NCBI RefSeq assembly: GCF_003696345.1
Contig: NZ_RFLX01000011.1
Coordinates: 1-64,000 of the forward strand
Reading direction: 5' to 3'
From: Teichococcus wenyumeiae
GTDB taxonomy: Bacteria > Pseudomonadota > Alphaproteobacteria > Acetobacterales > Acetobacteraceae
Length of the DNA stretch: 64,000 nt
Position numbers and translations under genes: made by a program. The number at the start of each line of letters is the position of its first letter. Positions within the stretch are counted from its first letter, which is position 1. The notes under the pieces are model-generated. The model had not been told where the DNA came from and searched no databases. It was given only the letters and a program-made list of their open reading frames with translations. Shown in pieces: positions 27,732 to 36,646 of the stretch.

Positions 27732-30700
27732 ATGCGCTTCGCCCAGTTCTTTATCGCGCGGCCGGTCTTCGCCGCCGTCATCTCCATCTTCATTGTGCTG
27801 ATCGGCGGCATTGCCGCCACGCGCCTGCCGATCAGCGAATATCCGGAGATCGCGCCCCCCACGGTCACGATCAACGCCACCTATCCCGGCGCTTCCGCCG
27901 CCGTGATCGCCGAGACGGTCGCGACGCCGATCGAGCAGGAGATCAATGGCGTTGAGAACATGCTCTACGTCACCTCCCAGGCCACCGGCGACGGCAAGCT
28001 GACGGTGAACGTGGTCTTCCGCCAGGGCACCGACGTCGATCAGGCCCAGGTGCTGGTGCAGAACCGCATGGCGGTGGCCGAGGCCCGGCTGCCGGAGGAA
28101 GTGCGGCGCCTGGGCCTGCTGGTCCGCAAGGCCTCGCCGGACATCATGATGGTGATCCATCTGATCTCGCCGGACGGGTCGCGGGATTCGCAGTACCTGT
28201 CCAACTATGCCTCGCTGAACATCAAGGACCGGCTGGCGCGGCTTGATGGCGTCGGCGACATCCAGGTCTTCGGTGGCCGCGACTACGCCATGCGCATCTG
28301 GCTCGACCCCGCCCGCATCGCCGCGCGCGGGCTGACGGCGGGCGAGGTGGTGGAAGCGCTGCGCCGCGCCAATGTGCAGGTGGCCGCCGGCGGCCTGAAC
28401 CAGCCGCCGACCGGCGCCACCGGGGGCGAGGCCTTCCAGTTCAACATCCAGGCCCTGGGCCGCCTCCGCAGCGTCGAGGAATTCTCTGACATCGTGGTGG
28501 CCACGGGCGAGGGCGGCGCGCCGCTGCGCCTGCGTGACATCGCGCGCGTGGAACTCGGCAGCCAGGACTACACCGTCAACGCCTATCTTGGCCGCGACGA
28601 AGCGGTGGCTATGCCGGTCTTCCAGCGGCCCGGCTCCAATGCCCTGGCCACCGCCGCCGCGCTGCGCACGACGCTGGAGGATGCGAAGCGCAGCTTCCCG
28701 CCCGGCGTCGATTACCGCGTGGTCTACGACACCACGCAGTTCATCGAGCAGTCGATGGAAGCGGTGGTGCATACCTTCATCGAGGCCATCGTGCTGGTGG
28801 TACTGGTGGTGATTTTGTTCCTCCAGTCCTGGCGCGCCTCCATCATCCCGCTGGCGGCCATTCCGGTCTCCATCATCGGCACGCTGGCCTTCATGGGCAT
28901 GCTGGGCATCTCGGTGAACAGCCTGTCGATGTTCGGCCTGATCCTGGCCATCGGCATCGTGGTCGATGACGCCATCGTGGTGGTGGAGAATGTGGAGCGG
29001 CACCTGGCCAATGGCATGGACCCCGTCACGGCCACGCGCCGCACCATGGACGAGGTCGGCTTCGCGCTGATCGCCATCGCGCTGGTGCTCTGCGCCGTGT
29101 TTGTTCCGACGGCCTTCATTGAAGGCCTGGCCGGCGCCTTCTATCAGCAGTTCGCCGTTACCATCGCCGTCGCGACGCTGCTTTCGGCGCTGGTGTCGCT
29201 GACGCTCTCGCCCGCGCTGGCGGCGCTGCTGCTGCGGCCGCATTCGCATCACAAGCCGACCGGCTGGCGCGCCGTGGCCGGGGCGCCCTTCGGCCTGTTC
29301 TTCCGTGGCTTCAACAAGCTCTTCGACGCGCTCTCCATCGGCTATGGCGCCATGACGCGCCGGCTGGTGCGCTTCGCGGCGGTGATGATGCTGCTCTTCG
29401 CCGGGCTGCTCTTCCTGACCGGGCAGACGGTGCGCACCACACCCACCGGCCTGATTCCGCCGCTGGACCGTGGCTACCTGATCGCCGCCTTCCAGCTTCC
29501 GCCCGGCGCCACGCTGGGCCGCACGGATGCGGTGATGCGCCAGGCGTCCGCCGACCTGCTGAAGGTGCCAGGCGTGGCCAATACGGTTGTCTTCACCGGC
29601 TTCGATGGCGCCACCTTCACCAATGCGCCGAACAGCGGCGTGATCTTCGTCACGCTGGATTCCTTCGAGAAGCGCGAGGCCGAGCACCTGTCCTATCCCG
29701 CCATAATCGGCGCGGTGCAGCAGGCAGTCTCCGGGCAGCGCGACGCCATGGCGCTGGTGATCCCGCCGCCTTCGGTCTCCGGCATCGGCACCGGCGGCGG
29801 CTTCAAGCTCTACGTGCAGGACCGCGGCGACCGTGGCGCGCGGGAACTCGAAGCGGTGACCAACCGCGTCGTCGGCGCAGCCAACCAGTTGCCGGAGGTC
29901 GCCATGGCCTTCACGCTGTTCAACACCTCGACGCCCAGCCTGCGGGCGGAGGTGGACCGCAGCAAGGCCGAGATGCTGGGCGTGCCGCTCTCCCGCGTGT
30001 CGGAAACGCTGTCGGTCTATCTCGGCTCGGCCTTCGTGAACGACTTCAACATCCTGGGCCGCACCTTCCGCGTCACTGCCCAGGCGGAGGAGGACCAGCG
30101 CCGCACGCCACGCGACGTGGGCCTGCTGCGTACCCGCAACGATGCCGGCGACATGGTGCCCATCGGTTCCCTGGCCTCATTGGAGCCGGATACCGGTCCC
30201 TACCGCGTGCCGCGCTACAACCTCTTCCCGGCGGCGGAAGTGCAGGGCGCCGCGGCGCCGGGCGTCTCCACTGGCCAGGCCATCGCGGCCATGGAGAAGA
30301 TGTTGGCCAAGGAACTGCCCCAGGGCTACAGCTTCGAATGGACCGAGATCGCGCTTCAGGAAACCACGCAGGGCAATACCGCGCCCATCGCCTTCGGGCT
30401 GGCGGTTGTCTTCGTCTTCCTGCTGCTGGCGGCGCTCTATGAAAGCTGGCTGCTGCCGCTGGCGGTGGTGCTGATCGCGCCCATGTCGGTGCTGGCGGCG
30501 CTGACCGGCGTGGCCTGGCGCGGCATGGACAACAACGTGCTGGTGCAGATCGGGCTGGTGGTGCTGATCGGCCTGGCGGCGAAGAACGCCATCCTGATCG
30601 TGGAATTCGCCCGCCAGGCGGAAAGTGAGGGCATGACCCGCTGGCAAGCCGCCGAAGCCGCTGCCCGCACGCGTCTGCGGCCCATCCTGATGACCTCGCT

Positions 30701-30902
30701 GGCCTTCATCCTGGGCGTGCTGCCGCTGGCGATCGCCACGGGGGCGGGGGCGGAGATGCGGCAGAGCCTCGGCACGGCGGTCTTCGCCGGCATGCTGGGG
30801 GTGACGGTCTTCGGGCTGGTCTTCACCCCGGTCTTCTATGTCGTCGCCCGCGCCGTGGCACGGCGGCAGCGGCAGGCGGCGGTGCCGGTCCCCGCCGAGT
30901 GA
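27732..30902 (+). CDS. RND multidrug efflux pump, HAE1 family (MexF/AcrB-like)
   Basis: A 1056-residue proton-driven inner-membrane pump. Twelve transmembrane helices and two large periplasmic loops are arranged as in AcrB. The N-terminus FFIARPVFAAVISIFIVLIG and the fourth helix GIVVDDAIVVVENV, with the proton-relay Asp pair near residues 411-412, are classic. The tenth-helix lysine lies in GLAAKNAILIVEFA. Length is normal for HAE1 pumps. The adaptor is encoded just upstream; no outer membrane channel gene follows, so the pump must use one encoded elsewhere. A bidirectional hairpin lies directly after the stop. Confidence 0.95.
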   Translation: MRFAQFFIARPVFAAVISIFIVLIGGIAATRLPISEYPEIAPPTVTINATYPGASAAVIAETVATPIEQEINGVENMLYVTSQATGDGKLTVNVVFRQGTDVDQAQVLVQNRMAVAEARLPEEVRRLGLLVRKASPDIMMVIHLISPDGSRDSQYLSNYASLNIKDRLARLDGVGDIQVFGGRDYAMRIWLDPARIAARGLTAGEVVEALRRANVQVAAGGLNQPPTGATGGEAFQFNIQALGRLRSVEEFSDIVVATGEGGAPLRLRDIARVELGSQDYTVNAYLGRDEAVAMPVFQRPGSNALATAAALRTTLEDAKRSFPPGVDYRVVYDTTQFIEQSMEAVVHTFIEAIVLVVLVVILFLQSWRASIIPLAAIPVSIIGTLAFMGMLGISVNSLSMFGLILAIGIVVDDAIVVVENVERHLANGMDPVTATRRTMDEVGFALIAIALVLCAVFVPTAFIEGLAGAFYQQFAVTIAVATLLSALVSLTLSPALAALLLRPHSHHKPTGWRAVAGAPFGLFFRGFNKLFDALSIGYGAMTRRLVRFAAVMMLLFAGLLFLTGQTVRTTPTGLIPPLDRGYLIAAFQLPPGATLGRTDAVMRQASADLLKVPGVANTVVFTGFDGATFTNAPNSGVIFVTLDSFEKREAEHLSYPAIIGAVQQAVSGQRDAMALVIPPPSVSGIGTGGGFKLYVQDRGDRGARELEAVTNRVVGAANQLPEVAMAFTLFNTSTPSLRAEVDRSKAEMLGVPLSRVSETLSVYLGSAFVNDFNILGRTFRVTAQAEEDQRRTPRDVGLLRTRNDAGDMVPIGSLASLEPDTGPYRVPRYNLFPAAEVQGAAAPGVSTGQAIAAMEKMLAKELPQGYSFEWTEIALQETTQGNTAPIAFGLAVVFVFLLLAALYESWLLPLAVVLIAPMSVLAALTGVAWRGMDNNVLVQIGLVVLIGLAAKNAILIVEFARQAESEGMTRWQAAEAAARTRLRPILMTSLAFILGVLPLAIATGAGAEMRQSLGTAVFAGMLGVTVFGLVFTPVFYVVARAVARRQRQAAVPVPAE

Positions 30903-30907
30903 ACGTC

Positions 30908-30931
30908 CGCCCCCTGCGAAGGCAGGGGGCG
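30908..30931. terminator. Bidirectional hairpin between convergent RND and GMC genes
   Basis: CGCCCCCTGC (30908-30917), tetraloop GAAG, GCAGGGGGCG (30922-30931): a perfect 10-bp stem in the 36-bp gap between two converging genes. No U-tract on either strand. Position and strength fit a shared terminator. Confidence 0.65.
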
Positions 30932-30938
30932 TCCGCCT

Positions 30939-32516
30939 TCAGGCGCCGGCGCGCATGCGCCGGGCCAGGGCCTCGCCGATCATCACGCAGGTGAAGTGCA
31001 GGTTGGCGCGGCAATCGGTGGGCATGATGGCGGCATCCGCCACCCGCAGCCCTTCCACCCCACGCACCTTCAGGTCCGGGTCCACTACGCCGCGCTGGTC
31101 TTCATAGGCCGTCATGCGGCAGGTGCCGGCGGCGTGCTGGATGTCGCTGGCTTCCGACAGCAGCAGCGCGTCCAGTTCCGCATCCGGCATGGCCGCCACA
31201 TCCGCATAGGCCAACGCGGTGTCGGAGAAGGTGATGCCGGAAGCAATGCCGGCCACCGCCGGATGCGCCGCGATGCGCGCCAGCCGCCGAACACCGTCCC
31301 GCAGGCGCAGCAGGTCGCGCGGGTCGTCCAGCATATTCTCGTCCACCTCCGGATTGGCGAAGGGATCGGCCGAAGTCAGCCGCACCTCGCCACGCGAGAA
31401 GGCATCATAGACCGAAACGCCGATGGAGCCCGTGGCGGCGGGGCCGGAAGCGCCCTCCGCATAGCCGGTATGGTTGAAGGCGATCATGATCATGTCGCGC
31501 TCCCCACCACCGCCGAGGCCGGAGCTATAGGTCAGGCAGCAGTTGGTGTGGCGGGAATCCGGGTGGGTGGCCCGATGCCCCGGCGCCAGGGCGAGGCTGG
31601 CCCGCACGATGGGATGGTCCATCAGCCCCTGGCCGACGGCGGGCAGGTCCTGCAGCACCTCGATGCCCAGGCTCGCCAGCCGCGCTGCCGGGCCGATGCC
31701 GGAGCGCATCAGGATGGTGGGGCTATGGATGGCGCCGGCGCAGAGCACCACTTCGCGCGCCGGGATGTCCTGCCATTTGGCCTCGCCCTCGAAGCGCGCC
31801 CGCACGCCACGGGCGCGGCGCCCTTCGAAGAGCACGCGGTCCACCAGGGCGCCGCCGCGGATCTCCAGGTTGGGGCGGCCACGCGCCGGCTCCAGATAGC
31901 CGTCATTAGTGGTGACGCGCTGCCCGTCGCGGCTGTTGATAGGATAGCAGGAGACGCCCTCGCCCTGCGGGGCGTTCAGATCGGCTTTCCAGGGATAGCC
32001 CAGGTCCAGCGCGGCTGACTTCAGTGCCCGGTCCACCGCGCCCCAGTCCTTCTCCGGCGCGCGGTAGATGGGCAGCGGGCCGCCGCGGCGGATGCCGGGG
32101 GCGGTGCCGGTCTCCGGGTCATCCTCGATCAGGTCGAAGAGGGGCAGCACGTCTTCCGCCGCCCAACCTTCGCAGCCCAGTTCCGCCCAGGCATCGAAAG
32201 CGGCCGGGACGCCACGGATGGCGATCTGAGCATTCACTGTAGAAGAACCGCCTAGGGCTTTGCCTCTCCAGTAAAAACGCGGAGGCTGCGCGCGGGTGCG
32301 GCGGGTTTGCAGCCCCGGCCATTGCCATTCCGCCTGATGCGCGGCAGAGCGCATGAAGGGAATGATATTGGCGCTACGCAGCGCATGCGGTGCGTCTGCG
32401 GCGCGCCAGTCACGTCCGGCTTCCAGCAACAGCACGCGGCGCGCGGGGTCTTCGGACAGGCGGGCGGCAAGCGGGGCGCCGGCGGAACCGGCACCCACCA
32501 CGATCACGTCGTACAT
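30939..32516 (-). CDS. GMC-family FAD-dependent oxidoreductase
   Basis: A 525-residue glucose-methanol-choline oxidoreductase. The FAD-binding motif VVGAGSAGAPLAARL begins at residue 6, the GMC signature 1 region is FYWRGKALGGSSTVNAQI, signature 2 is EVVLCAGAIHSPTILMRSG, and the C-terminal catalytic region includes IQHAAGTCRM and DCRANLHFTCVMIGE. GMC enzymes of this kind oxidise alcohols (choline, polyethylene glycol, alkanols and others); the substrate is not known. It is divergent from the SDR gene at 32665. Confidence 0.92.
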   Translation of the reverse strand: MYDVIVVGAGSAGAPLAARLSEDPARRVLLLEAGRDWRAADAPHALRSANIIPFMRSAAHQAEWQWPGLQTRRTRAQPPRFYWRGKALGGSSTVNAQIAIRGVPAAFDAWAELGCEGWAAEDVLPLFDLIEDDPETGTAPGIRRGGPLPIYRAPEKDWGAVDRALKSAALDLGYPWKADLNAPQGEGVSCYPINSRDGQRVTTNDGYLEPARGRPNLEIRGGALVDRVLFEGRRARGVRARFEGEAKWQDIPAREVVLCAGAIHSPTILMRSGIGPAARLASLGIEVLQDLPAVGQGLMDHPIVRASLALAPGHRATHPDSRHTNCCLTYSSGLGGGGERDMIMIAFNHTGYAEGASGPAATGSIGVSVYDAFSRGEVRLTSADPFANPEVDENMLDDPRDLLRLRDGVRRLARIAAHPAVAGIASGITFSDTALAYADVAAMPDAELDALLLSEASDIQHAAGTCRMTAYEDQRGVVDPDLKVRGVEGLRVADAAIMPTDCRANLHFTCVMIGEALARRMRAGA

Positions 32517-32530
32517 GCCTAAGCCTTACC

Positions 32531-32547
32531 GCGTTTTGCAGGAACGC
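32531..32547. promoter_or_regulatory. Possible operator between the GMC and SDR genes
   Basis: GCGTT (32531-32535) and AACGC (32543-32547) form a 17-bp interrupted dyad, 15 bp upstream of the GMC start. The 148-bp divergent spacer must hold both promoters. Short arms, so this is only a candidate. Confidence 0.25.
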
Positions 32548-32664
32548 AACATTGCCTTGGCCTTTCGGCTGCGCTCCTTCTCACATCCTGTAGAAGCTGT
32601 GCTGGCGCTGCCGCCCCGAAGCCGTCTCCTGCGTTCGTGCAACGTCATAGAGGAGATGCTTCCC

Positions 32665-33432
32665 ATGAAGCTGCAAGGCAGGATCGCGATCATCACCGGC
32701 GCCGATTCGGGCATCGGCCAAGCCACGGCGGAACTTTTCGCCCGGGAGGGGGCCGATATCTGCATCGGCTATCACACCGACCGCGAGGGCGCCAAGGACA
32801 CCAAACGCAGCGTTGAGCAGGCCGGCCGGCGCGCCGTGGTGGTGCAGGGGGATGTCGGCCAGCCGACGGATGTCGAGGTCTTGTTCCGCGAGGCTGCTGC
32901 CCTCGGCACGGCCGATATCCTGGTGAACTGCGCCGGCAAGGGGATGGGCGGCATGCCTGTCGCCGAGATGCAGGATGAGATGCTGGAGCGCGTGCTGCGC
33001 ACCGACCTCCTGGGGCCGCTGTTCTGCTGCCGCGCCTTCATCCGGCTGCGGAAGCAGCATGGCGGGAAGGGGCGGATCGTCACCATCAGCTCCGTCGCCC
33101 AGCATCTGCCGACACCGGGCAGCGCACCCTATGGCATGGCGAAGGCCGGCATCGGCTCGCTGACCCGCAGCCTCGCGGTGGAGGTGGCGGAGGACAAGAT
33201 CAACGTGAACAACATCGCCCCCGGCCTGATCCAGACGCCGATGACCCAGGAGCGGCTGGACGACCCGGAGAAGCGGGAAGCCTCCTTCAAGGAGATTCCC
33301 TGGCACCGCGCCGGCCAGCCGGAGGAGATCGCGCGCCTCGCCCTGTTCCTGGCCTCGGACGACGGCGATTACGTGACCGGCCAGACCTGGACCATGGATG
33401 GCGGGTTGACCATGAACTGGGGTGGTGCCTGA
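32665..33432 (+). CDS. SDR-family oxidoreductase
   Basis: A 255-residue classical short-chain dehydrogenase. The cofactor motif TGADSGIG is at residues 11-18, the NAG-equivalent VNCAGKG follows in the middle, and the catalytic residues are the Ser of TISSVAQ and YGMAK (Tyr156, Lys160). The C-terminal part has the common NIAPGLIQTPM motif and ends DGGLTMNWGG, close to glucose 1-dehydrogenase-like SDRs. The ATG at 32665 is preferred because AGGAG stands 9 nt upstream. Substrate unknown; the divergent GMC enzyme might act in the same pathway. Confidence 0.92.
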   Translation: MKLQGRIAIITGADSGIGQATAELFAREGADICIGYHTDREGAKDTKRSVEQAGRRAVVVQGDVGQPTDVEVLFREAAALGTADILVNCAGKGMGGMPVAEMQDEMLERVLRTDLLGPLFCCRAFIRLRKQHGGKGRIVTISSVAQHLPTPGSAPYGMAKAGIGSLTRSLAVEVAEDKINVNNIAPGLIQTPMTQERLDDPEKREASFKEIPWHRAGQPEEIARLALFLASDDGDYVTGQTWTMDGGLTMNWGGA

Positions 33433-33441
33433 AATGCCGCC

Positions 33442-34485
33442 TCAGAGCGTTTCCGTCACCTTCCGCAGATGCGGCGGGTTGTCGGGATCCAGACCGCGTG
33501 CGCGGGACAGGGCTTCCACGAAGCGGTAGAAGGCGGCGATGGCAGCGATGCAGTCCGTCAGCGGATGCCCCGTCACAGGCACCGGAAGCGTCACGGCGCC
33601 AGGTGCCTCTCCGCCCGCCAGGAAGACCCGGCCACCCTGCGCCGCCAGCTGGGTCATGGTCGCCAGCATGCCAGGGCGGGCTGCGTCACCCTGCAGGAAG
33701 GCCAGCACGGGAAAGCCGGCCTGTACCAGCGACATCGGCCCGTGCTGCACTTCAGCGGAAGAGAAAGCTTCCGCGTGCAGGATGCTGGTTTCCTTGAATT
33801 TCAACGCTGCTTCCATAGCCATTGCGAGGCCGGGGCCGCGCCCCAGCACGTAAAGGGAAGAAGCGGATGCGAATTCGACCAGGGCGCCGGACCAACCGGC
33901 TGGCGGCGCAGCGCGCAGAATGGCCGGCAGGCGGTGAAGGGCCTCTTGGAGCGCAGCATCCTCCCGCCACGCTGCCAGCACGCCCAGGGCAGCAACCGCC
34001 GAGCCAACGAAGGTTTTGGTGGCGGCGACGCTGCGCTCCGGTCCCGCCCGCAGTGGGATGGTGATATCGGCCGCTTCAGCCAGCGGCGAGCCTTCAGCAT
34101 TGACGATGGCGATGGTGGCGGCGCCGCCCTGCCGCGCCGCCTGCAAGGCCGTGACAAGATCGGGGCTGCGACCGGATTGGGAGACGGCGAGGGCTGCCGC
34201 GCCGGCCAGCCGCGGCACCGTGCCATAGATGGAGGCCGTGGAAGGGCCGAGGGAAGTCACCGGCACGCCGGACAGGATCTCGCAGGCGATCTTGAAGAGG
34301 CTGGCTGCGTGGTCGGATGAGCCGCGTGCCACCGTGGCCACCACCGGCGGCGAGAGGCGACGCAGCAAGGCCCCGGCATCGGCGATGGCGCCAGCGGAGC
34401 CGATGAGCAGCCGCTCAATGGCGTCGGGGATCTCGGCGATCTCGGCCTGCATGAGGCTGGCGGCGCGCGGTGGGTCGCTGGGCAT
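33442..34485 (-). CDS. SIS-domain protein (GlmS/AgaS-like sugar isomerase or deaminase)
   Basis: A 347-residue protein with two SIS (sugar isomerase) domains, as in the isomerase half of glucosamine-6-phosphate synthase. Typical phospho-sugar binding turns are ARGSSDHAA, AVSQSGRSPDL and AATKTFVGS in the first half, and EAFSSAEVQHGPMSLV in the second. The glutaminase domain of GlmS is absent, so it is probably a catabolic deaminase/isomerase such as AgaS or FrlB. Oddly, it lies 23 bp after arsB on the same strand and no amino-sugar genes are near. The start at 34485 gives a normal family N-terminus; a longer frame is not supported. Confidence 0.85.
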   Translation of the reverse strand: MPSDPPRAASLMQAEIAEIPDAIERLLIGSAGAIADAGALLRRLSPPVVATVARGSSDHAASLFKIACEILSGVPVTSLGPSTASIYGTVPRLAGAAALAVSQSGRSPDLVTALQAARQGGAATIAIVNAEGSPLAEAADITIPLRAGPERSVAATKTFVGSAVAALGVLAAWREDAALQEALHRLPAILRAAPPAGWSGALVEFASASSLYVLGRGPGLAMAMEAALKFKETSILHAEAFSSAEVQHGPMSLVQAGFPVLAFLQGDAARPGMLATMTQLAAQGGRVFLAGGEAPGAVTLPVPVTGHPLTDCIAAIAAFYRFVEALSRARGLDPDNPPHLRKVTETL

Positions 34486-34508
34486 CGGCAGGACGGTCCT
34501 TCCTGTGC

Positions 34509-35822
34509 TCAGGCCGGCCCCAGCAACTGGAGCCAGGCGACCAGGGCGACCAGCACCACGAGCAGCACCGGCGGCGTGATGGCGAGGCCGATCCGCATAT
34601 ACTGCCCCCAGCCGATGGTGATGCCTTTCCGCGCCAGCACATGCAGCCACAGCAGCGTGGCAAGGCTGCCGATCGGGGTGAACTTCGGCCCCAGGTCGCA
34701 GCCGATGACATTGGCATAGATCATCAGCTCCCGCGTCAGTGGCGGAATTCCCTGTGCCTGCTCGATTGACAGAGCGCCGACCAGCACGCCCGGCAGGTTG
34801 TTCATGACCGAGGAGAGCAGGGCGGCCCCGAAGCCGGTACCGATGGTGGCAGCCCAGGGTCCATGCCCCGACAACCAGACCAGCACCTGGGCGAGTTCTT
34901 CTGTTAATCCTGCATTTCTAAGGCCGTAGACAACGAGGTACATGCCAAGGCTGAAGATCACAATCTGCCACGGTGCCTCGCGCAGCACCTTCATGGGGGA
35001 GAGTTCGGTGCCCCGGCCGCCCCGGTGCCAGCGGCCCGCCAGCGCCAGCAGGACCACTGCCGCCGTGCCGGTCACCGCCGCGACCGGCACGCCCAGAGGT
35101 GCCAGGATGAAATAGCCGAGCAGCAGCAGCACCAGCATGGGGAAGGCGGCACGGAAGACCAGCCGGTCCCGCAGGGCAGTGGCCGGGGCTTCCAGCTGCG
35201 CCAGCGGATAGTGCTGCGGCACCTGTCGCCGATAAGCCAGCCAGAGCACGCCCAGGGTTGCCAGCAGGGCCACGATGTTCACCGGCACCATCACCGCCGC
35301 GTAACGGTTGAAGGTGATGCCGAAGTAGTTAGCGCTGACGATGTTGACGAGGTTGGAGATCACCAACGGCAGGCTGGTGGTGTCGGCCACAAAGCCAGTT
35401 GCGATGACGAAGGCGAGGGTGGCCGCCGGGGTGAAGTTCAGCCGCAGCAGGATTGCCACCACGATGGGCGTCAGCAGCAGCGCCGCGCCGTCATTGGCAA
35501 AGACGGCGGCGATCAGGGCGCCCAGCACCACCACCAGCGGGAACAGCCTGTGCCCCTGGCCGCCACCCCAGCGGGCGACATGCAGGGCGGCCCATTGGAA
35601 GAAGCCGGCCTCATCCAGCAACAGCGAGATGACGATCAGCGCCACGAAGGTGAAGGTGGCGTCCCAGACGATATGCCAGACCACAGGCACGTCGGCCCAG
35701 CCGATCACTCCTGTCAGCAGTGCCAGGGCAGCTCCGCCCATGGCGCTCCAGCCAATGCCGAGGCCGCGCGGCTGCCAGATGACCAGCGCCAGGGTGACGA
35801 GGAAAAGAACAAGAGCAAGCAT
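34509..35822 (-). CDS. arsB: Arsenite efflux permease ArsB
   Basis: A 437-residue membrane protein with 11-12 hydrophobic segments and strong similarity to ArsB arsenite/antimonite exporters: [20 protein letters not shown] near the N-terminus, [30 protein letters not shown] and [20 protein letters not shown]. ArsB acts in the inner membrane, using the proton motive force. It follows the arsenate reductase gene after 73 bp, supporting an arsenic resistance unit. The spacer contains a hairpin just ahead of its AGGA ribosome site. Confidence 0.92.
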   Translation of the reverse strand: MLALVLFLVTLALVIWQPRGLGIGWSAMGGAALALLTGVIGWADVPVVWHIVWDATFTFVALIVISLLLDEAGFFQWAALHVARWGGGQGHRLFPLVVVLGALIAAVFANDGAALLLTPIVVAILLRLNFTPAATLAFVIATGFVADTTSLPLVISNLVNIVSANYFGITFNRYAAVMVPVNIVALLATLGVLWLAYRRQVPQHYPLAQLEAPATALRDRLVFRAAFPMLVLLLLGYFILAPLGVPVAAVTGTAAVVLLALAGRWHRGGRGTELSPMKVLREAPWQIVIFSLGMYLVVYGLRNAGLTEELAQVLVWLSGHGPWAATIGTGFGAALLSSVMNNLPGVLVGALSIEQAQGIPPLTRELMIYANVIGCDLGPKFTPIGSLATLLWLHVLARKGITIGWGQYMRIGLAITPPVLLVVLVALVAWLQLLGPA

Positions 35823-35834
35823 CGGGCATCCTAA

Positions 35835-35851
35835 GCCCGTGACAGACGGGC
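35835..35851 (-). other. Hairpin ahead of the arsB ribosome site
   Basis: GCCCGT and ACGGGC (35835-35840 and 35846-35851) are perfect 6-bp complements around a 5-nt loop. On the minus strand the hairpin is followed by TTAGGA and the arsB start 12 nt later. It could tune arsB relative to arsC. Confidence 0.45.
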
Positions 35852-35895
35852 GGGTTCAGCAGGGCAGGGCACGCGAGGGGAGGCCGGGAGCCTGC

Positions 35896-36294
35896 TCAGG
35901 TGGTGCGCTGGCCTGGCGTATCGCCTGCTGCCGCACCAGCTACCCCAGGCAGGATCTCGAGGACAAGCTCAGCCGGGCGGCAAAGCTTGACGCCCAGTGG
36001 CGTCGCGACCAGGGGCCGGTTGATCAGGATCGGATGCGCCATCATCGCATCAAGCAGCCGGTCGTCCGTCAGGCTCGGATCGTCGAGGCCCAGTTCGGCG
36101 TAAGGCGTACCTTTCTGCCGCAGCAGCTCACGCGGGACCATTCCGGCCCGGGCCAGCAGGCTGACTAGGTCAGCGCGGCCAGGAGGCGTCTTTAAATATT
36201 CAATAACAACGGGCTCGATCCCGTTGTTGCGGATCAGGGCGAGGGTGTTCCGGGAGGTGCCGCAGGCCGGATTGTGGTAGATGACGACGTCCAA
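35896..36294 (-). CDS. arsC: Arsenate reductase, glutaredoxin-dependent
   Basis: A 132-residue ArsC of the glutaredoxin/Spx-fold class. The active site HNPACGTSRN (His7, Cys11, Arg15; HX3CX3R) matches R773 ArsC, and the arsenate-binding arginines appear in the later region PILINRPLVATPLG. It reduces arsenate to arsenite for export by ArsB, the next gene. The family usually lies in an arsR-led operon, but no arsR is in the window. Confidence 0.94.
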   Translation of the reverse strand: MDVVIYHNPACGTSRNTLALIRNNGIEPVVIEYLKTPPGRADLVSLLARAGMVPRELLRQKGTPYAELGLDDPSLTDDRLLDAMMAHPILINRPLVATPLGVKLCRPAELVLEILPGVAGAAAGDTPGQRTT

Positions 36295-36646
36295 GGCTCA
36301 GGCTCCATGGGATAGCAGAACGCTAGCTTAGCGGAAGCGCGCGGCCTCGGCATGGTGGTTCATGGAGCGCGTGGCGCGTTCCGGATTGGAGCCATGTGGA
36401 TGCCAAATCAGGATCAGGGTGTGGACCGGCCTATCCGGTAGGGGAGCAAGCCCGTGCATGCCATGGCCCTCTATAATCATTCAACATCAATTATTTGGAT
36501 GCGTTTTCTGTAATAGCAATTGAGCTTCTGGCTCATCCTGAGCAGCAGCATGGGGCGAGTGCCCCGTGTATTGCATAACAAACGTTATGTAAAATTTTCT
36601 CTGCCGGTGGTGTGAAGCTTGGCCGTAGTGCTGCCTCGTGACAGCC
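36295..36646. other. AT-rich leader region upstream of arsC
   Basis: A 352-bp spacer without a gene, markedly A/T-rich at 36470-36610. It holds a CATTCAA/TTGGATG interrupted dyad (36478-36501, one mismatch), a GGGGC/GCCCC hairpin (36552-36565) and a CATAAC-AAAC-GTTATG palindrome (36574-36589). The ars promoter is expected here on the minus strand, and the first dyad is a candidate ArsR-type site. Confidence 0.5.
36574..36589. promoter_or_regulatory. CATAAC-N4-GTTATG palindrome
   Basis: CATAAC (36574-36579), AAAC, GTTATG (36584-36589): a perfect 6-bp dyad in an AT-rich stretch about 280 bp upstream of arsC and 58 bp beyond the MFS stop. It looks like a regulator binding site, but the distance to arsC is long. 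The bound protein is unknown. Confidence 0.4.

Noticed and set aside
36552-36565. GGGGC/GCCCC hairpin in the ars leader as a terminator of the MFS gene
   Set aside because: Five base pairs without a T-run, and it is about 80 bp beyond the gene end; chance occurrence is likely.
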